Source: Qipengyuania aestuarii (GTDB lineage Bacteria > Pseudomonadota > Alphaproteobacteria > Sphingomonadales > Sphingomonadaceae). From it: DNA of 64,000 nucleotides. How positions within the stretch are numbered: the stretch's first letter is position 1; each line of letters opens with the position of its first letter. Under the pieces are notes generated by a model. That model worked only from the letters and a program-made list of their open reading frames with translations, was not told where the DNA came from and did no database searches. The stretch is from contig NZ_JAIGNP010000003.1 of assembly GCF_019711535.1 (NCBI RefSeq), positions 62,001 to 126,000 on the forward strand, written 5' to 3'. Shown piece by piece: positions 60,704 through 64,000 of the stretch. The translations under genes were made by a program, and so were the position numbers.

Positions 60704-61249
60704 ATGATCGATGCCGAACACCTTGCCCGTTTGCCGGCCCGCGCTGAAAACGGTCTGCTCCACGCCTTCATCGAATGTCCCAAGGGCAATACGCATAAGA
60801 TCGATCTGGACAAGAAACTCGGTATCTTCCGCTGGGCCATCGAATTGCCCCAGGGACTGACCTTTCCGGCCAATTTCGGCTTCATACCTGCAACCATGGC
60901 CCCGGACGGTGATGCGCTGGACGTCATGGTGCTTACGGGCGGGCCGCTCCCATCGGGCACGCTCGTCGACATCCGCCCGGTCGCGGTCCTGCGGATGGAG
61001 CAGGAGGAAAATGGCGAGATGGTCCGTAACGACCGGTTGGTCGGGGTGCCTCCGCTATCGCAAACATTCGGCGAAATCGAACGGCTCGACCAGCTGCGCC
61101 CAACCATGCTGTGGGAACTCGGCGTGTTCTTCGAAGTCTATAACCGCCTGATCAATCGCAAGGTCGAAATACTCGAGCCCGGCAATGAAGAAGACGCTGC
61201 CGAGTTGGCCGAAAAGGCTATAGCGTCGAAGCAGGATAAGAACGGCTAG
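60704..61249 (+). CDS. ppa: Inorganic pyrophosphatase
   Basis: The 181-residue protein matches family I pyrophosphatase: YNFGFIPGT-like [40 protein letters not shown] and [14 protein letters not shown]. The catalytic Asp cluster ([10 protein letters not shown]) is present. It hydrolyses pyrophosphate to phosphate in the cytoplasm. A hairpin covers its ribosome site. Confidence 0.95.
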   Translation: MIDAEHLARLPARAENGLLHAFIECPKGNTHKIDLDKKLGIFRWAIELPQGLTFPANFGFIPATMAPDGDALDVMVLTGGPLPSGTLVDIRPVAVLRMEQEENGEMVRNDRLVGVPPLSQTFGEIERLDQLRPTMLWELGVFFEVYNRLINRKVEILEPGNEEDAAELAEKAIASKQDKNG

Positions 61250-61256
61250 GTTCATC

Positions 61257-62189
61257 TTGCTCCACGTCGTACACCACGTTGATTACATGGCTCCCGCGCC
61301 GACACGGGGGACGTTCCGCTTCGACAAATACATGGCAGTCATGGTCGCCCTGCGCGAGAGCGGTTATCCGATCACCGAACACGCCCCGCCGGCCATGCCG
61401 CGCCGCTGGCTCGAGGCTGTGCACTGCCCCGACTATGTGGAGCAGGTGTTCGCTTCTACCGTCCCACGCGAGAAGGAGCGCCGCATCGGCTTTCCCGTCA
61501 CTCCGCATATTGCGCAGCGCGTCGCCCACACCAATGGCGGGACGTGGCTGGCAGCACAGCTCGCCCGCCGTCACGGCTATGCCGGCAACAGCGCCGCGGG
61601 AAGTCATCATGCCCTTTACGATACCGGCGCGGGTTATTGCGTGTTCAACGATCTTGCCGTCGCGTCCAACCGCCTGATCGCGGAAGGGGACGCCAGCCGC
61701 ATCCTGATCATCGATCTCGACGTCCACCAGGGCGATGGTACCGCCAGCCTTACGGCAGGGCGTGACGACATCTTCACCCTCTCGCTCCATGCTGAGAAGA
61801 ATTTCCCGGTCCGCAAGGCACGATCCAGCCTCGACGTGCCCTTGCCGGACGGGACCGATGACGATGGTTATCTCGAGGCGCTCGATCGGCACCTTCCCCA
61901 CACGATCGAGCAATTCGAACCTGACTTCGTGCTCTACCAAGCCGGCGTAGACGTCCATGGCGATGACAAGCTGGGGCGCCTCGCGCTGACCAGCGAAGGG
62001 CTGGTTCGCCGCGACAGCTACGTGATCCGTGCCGTACGCTCGCGCGGCGTGCCTGTCGCGAGTTCGCTCGGCGGGGGATATGGCCCCGACCCGCGCGAAG
62101 TCGGTGAACGACACGCCAGGTCGATGATCGCCTGCGCCAGGGCGAATGCCGAGTTCGTTCAGCTTCCGATAGTCTGCGCGATGTTATAG
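61257..62189 (+). CDS. Histone-deacetylase-family hydrolase
   Basis: The 310-residue protein has the HDAC/acetoin-utilisation fold: [18 protein letters not shown] with the active-site His pair, [14 protein letters not shown] with zinc-binding Asp and His, and [11 protein letters not shown] near the C-terminus. It probably removes acyl groups from small molecules or proteins. The start is TTG 61257; ATG 61290 is a shorter alternative. It follows ppa by seven bases. Confidence 0.88.
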   Translation: MLHVVHHVDYMAPAPTRGTFRFDKYMAVMVALRESGYPITEHAPPAMPRRWLEAVHCPDYVEQVFASTVPREKERRIGFPVTPHIAQRVAHTNGGTWLAAQLARRHGYAGNSAAGSHHALYDTGAGYCVFNDLAVASNRLIAEGDASRILIIDLDVHQGDGTASLTAGRDDIFTLSLHAEKNFPVRKARSSLDVPLPDGTDDDGYLEALDRHLPHTIEQFEPDFVLYQAGVDVHGDDKLGRLALTSEGLVRRDSYVIRAVRSRGVPVASSLGGGYGPDPREVGERHARSMIACARANAEFVQLPIVCAML

Positions 62190-62198
62190 GATGACACC

Positions 62199-62906
62199 AT
62201 GAACCGCCGCGAACTTCTCAAGGGCTCGCTTGCCGCCAGTGCAGCGCTCACGCTGCCGGGCCGGGTAAGCGCTCAGATCAATCCGACCGCCAGCCGCGAT
62301 GCGCAGCTTTTCGCCATCGCGCGCGACCAGCTGGCGCGGGTGGGTGATGTGCTCTGGAAGAAGGATATTGTCGGAATTGCCGATTTTGGCCTTCATTCCT
62401 CGGAGCGACGCTTCCATTTCGTCGATCTGGAGAACGAGCGGGTACAGAGCTTCCATGTCAGCCATGGCACAGGCTCGGACAGCCAGCATGATGGCTGGCT
62501 CAAGCGCTATTCGAACATCGAGGGCAGCGAGGCGACCAGCCGCGGCGCCTATATGACGCGCAGCTGGTACACAGGGCGGTATGGCACCTCGATCAGGCTC
62601 GACGGGCTCGATCCGACCAATGACAAGGCGCTGCCACGCGCCATCGTGATGCATCAGGCGGAATATGCCCGTCCGGAGCATGTCGATAGGTGGGGCAGGC
62701 TGGGCAGGTCAAATGGGTGCTTTGCGCTGGGACCCGACCAGTTCGATTATGTGCTTCTGAAGCTTAGCGGCGGACGCCTGCTCTATGCCGAAAGCCTGGG
62801 CCTGACCGATGACGGTCGCCGCGTACCGCCGCCCGTCACGCAGACCGAATTGCTACGCAGCGACAGCGGCGGTACTTTCGAACGGACGAACCCCGGCGTT
62901 TACTAA
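62199..62906 (+). CDS. Murein L,D-transpeptidase catalytic-domain protein, Tat-type signal
   Basis: The 235-residue protein starts with a twin-arginine signal (MNRRELLKGSLAASAALTLP) and has the YkuD-like catalytic-domain pattern: FHVSHGTGSDSQHDGWLKRY, YMTRSWYTGRYG and the active-site Cys in LGRSNGCFAL with its preceding Ser and Asn. Such proteins remodel peptidoglycan or attach proteins to it. It converges with another L,D-transpeptidase gene. Confidence 0.88.
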   Translation: MNRRELLKGSLAASAALTLPGRVSAQINPTASRDAQLFAIARDQLARVGDVLWKKDIVGIADFGLHSSERRFHFVDLENERVQSFHVSHGTGSDSQHDGWLKRYSNIEGSEATSRGAYMTRSWYTGRYGTSIRLDGLDPTNDKALPRAIVMHQAEYARPEHVDRWGRLGRSNGCFALGPDQFDYVLLKLSGGRLLYAESLGLTDDGRRVPPPVTQTELLRSDSGGTFERTNPGVY

Positions 62907-62914
62907 GGCCGGGG
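62891..62914. terminator. Possible terminator between two convergent L,D-transpeptidase genes
   Basis: CCCCGGC (62891-62897) and GCCGGGG (62908-62914) form a 7-bp stem spanning the stop codon of the left gene. A T-rich stretch follows on the plus strand (TCTTTCTC). Confidence 0.5.
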
Positions 62915-62926
62915 TCGCCGTCTTTC

Positions 62927-64000
62927 TCAGGTGATCTGCATGTCGTCGACGATCTCGACGGCTTCCTCACTCGTCTCGCGCGCACGATCGGACACGCGAG
63001 GCGCGTCGAGCGCTTCGAGCACCGGAACATCGCGGTCGTAAATATCTTTGAACGTCTTCATTTCGCCGTTCACGTCCGTCGCCATGGTGAAGTAGGTGAG
63101 ATAGACCGGCCACTGCTTTTTCATTTCGTAGCGGGTATATTCACCGCTCGTCGTGATTTCCGAGACTTCCTGCTGAATGGCCGGGATATCTTCACGACTG
63201 TTGGCATTGCCGAGCATGGACATGGTCATGGCAAGTTCGCGTGCGCCCTGCACGCGGATACAGCCATGGCTCAGCGCACGGTTCTCATTCGCGAACAGAT
63301 GGCGGCTCGGAGTGTCATGAAGAAAGATGGCATGCTCGTTCGGCATGTCGAGCTTCATCAGACCAAGCGCATTCTGCGGCCCAGGCTGCTGGACCACGGT
63401 GACCCAGCCGTTCTCTCCCTTGGTCGCCTTGTAGCCAGCATTTCGCGCCCAGCCCGGATTGCCGAGTACCTTCGCGCCAAGGCCTTCGCCCTTCACGATG
63501 GACTGCGGAACCGTCCAGGTGGGATTGTAGATCACCGCTTCGACCATCTCCGCCAGCTGCGGCGTAGCGGTGCGGCCGGGTTTGCCGACCACGGTGCGGT
63601 AGCTTTTGATGATCCGGCCATTGACCGTCAGGCGCAGCATGTATTCCGGCACATTGGTAACAAGATACTGCTTGCCCAGATCCTGCGGCAGCCAGCGCCA
63701 CCGGTCCATGTTCGCACGGATCAGCTTGACGCGCTTGGCGTCCTTGGTCGCGGCAAGTTCGTCGCGCAGTGCGGCGTAATCGGGATGCAGCGGATTGAGC
63801 GAGGCAAGCGTACCGGCGATATCGCCGCTCGCGAGCGCATCTTCCAGCAGCTTCCAGGTCGGCATGCGATCCGCATCCGGATCGACGACGAACCACTGGC
63901 GGCGCGCTTCCATGGGCGTACGGCCGTCGCGCAAATCTTCGACAAGCCACACGAAAGTCTCGCTTGCCAGCTTATTGAGCGCTTCACCCTCGCCGGCGGC
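62927..64000 (-). CDS. L,D-transpeptidase of the YcbB type, partial
   Basis: This gene runs off the right edge; about 357 codons are visible and the frame is open to the boundary. The visible part has the YcbB-type scaffold region (residues after the start include NMDRWRWLPQDLGKQYLVTN), then the YkuD catalytic domain with SHGCIRV (active-site Cys) and FLHDTPSRHLFANENRALSH. YcbB makes 3-3 cross-links in peptidoglycan. The signal peptide and N-terminal part are outside the window. Confidence 0.9.
   Translation of the reverse strand, partial: AAGEGEALNKLASETFVWLVEDLRDGRTPMEARRQWFVVDPDADRMPTWKLLEDALASGDIAGTLASLNPLHPDYAALRDELAATKDAKRVKLIRANMDRWRWLPQDLGKQYLVTNVPEYMLRLTVNGRIIKSYRTVVGKPGRTATPQLAEMVEAVIYNPTWTVPQSIVKGEGLGAKVLGNPGWARNAGYKATKGENGWVTVVQQPGPQNALGLMKLDMPNEHAIFLHDTPSRHLFANENRALSHGCIRVQGARELAMTMSMLGNANSREDIPAIQQEVSEITTSGEYTRYEMKKQWPVYLTYFTMATDVNGEMKTFKDIYDRDVPVLEALDAPRVSDRARETSEEAVEIVDDMQIT

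Overview
The window is a high-G+C alphaproteobacterial chromosome segment, most likely from Sphingomonadales and probably the Erythrobacteraceae. The support is the family content (SspB adaptor, ybgC-tolQRAB-pal order, hisB-hisH-hisA-hisF-hisE-HIT order, LuxR/DUF4019 proteins, a membrane-anchored cytochrome c, a stand-alone prephenate dehydratase), EcfG-type GGAAC-N16/17-CGTT promoters, and two palindromic repeats of kinds I associate with sphingomonads. Nearly all genes look like ordinary chromosomal genes. The clear exceptions are one A+T-rich gene (41073-41900) and a small islet bounded by tRNA-Gln sequence (44823-46262).

Layout. 1-2921: end of a PLP enzyme gene, an ATP-grasp gene that has lost its start codon, a TonB-C protein with an amber codon in its signal peptide, and a PilZ protein. 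2940-8069: a J-domain gene and the complete tol-pal operon (cell envelope). 8128-11904: histidine biosynthesis operon. 12018-14503: sspB, gmk and a membrane-anchored LuxR regulator. 14731-23475: acyl-CoA catabolism, with an SDR, three acyl-CoA dehydrogenases, an MFS carrier, a zinc alcohol dehydrogenase and an APH-type kinase; the last ACAD plus the kinase resemble a split ACAD11 and suggest 4-hydroxyacyl-CoA breakdown. 23523-41051: dapD followed by many small stress-type proteins (DUF2945, DUF3008, DUF3140, DUF1810, DUF427, SWIB, PEBP, HPF, fasciclin, PPOX, YbaY). Several of these have recognisable or near-consensus EcfG promoters, so the stretch looks like a general-stress-response neighbourhood. 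Inside it, 37688-37865 is an unusual array of about nine short repeats spaced 20-23 bp, directly behind a terminase-small-subunit-like HTH gene.

41073-46305: foreign A+T-rich gene, thiC with a TPP riboswitch, then the tRNA-Gln islet carrying a darcynin gene and a divergent tetR. 46482-64000: housekeeping and envelope genes (ppx/gppA, rlmE, cytochrome c, pheA, an OmpA protein, isoaspartyl peptidase, an MscS-like TM-helix protein, an SDR, DUF885, a CorA/ZntB transporter, a FadL porin, ispG, ppa, an HDAC-like hydrolase) and two convergent L,D-transpeptidase genes, the second running off the right edge.

Most interesting: (1) the HTH gene plus phased repeat array; (2) the tRNA-Gln bounded islet; (3) the cluster of EcfG-type promoters; (4) the split ACAD11-like gene set; (5) two apparently damaged genes at the left end. 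All functional statements come from reading the sequence by eye; no database search or computation was run.
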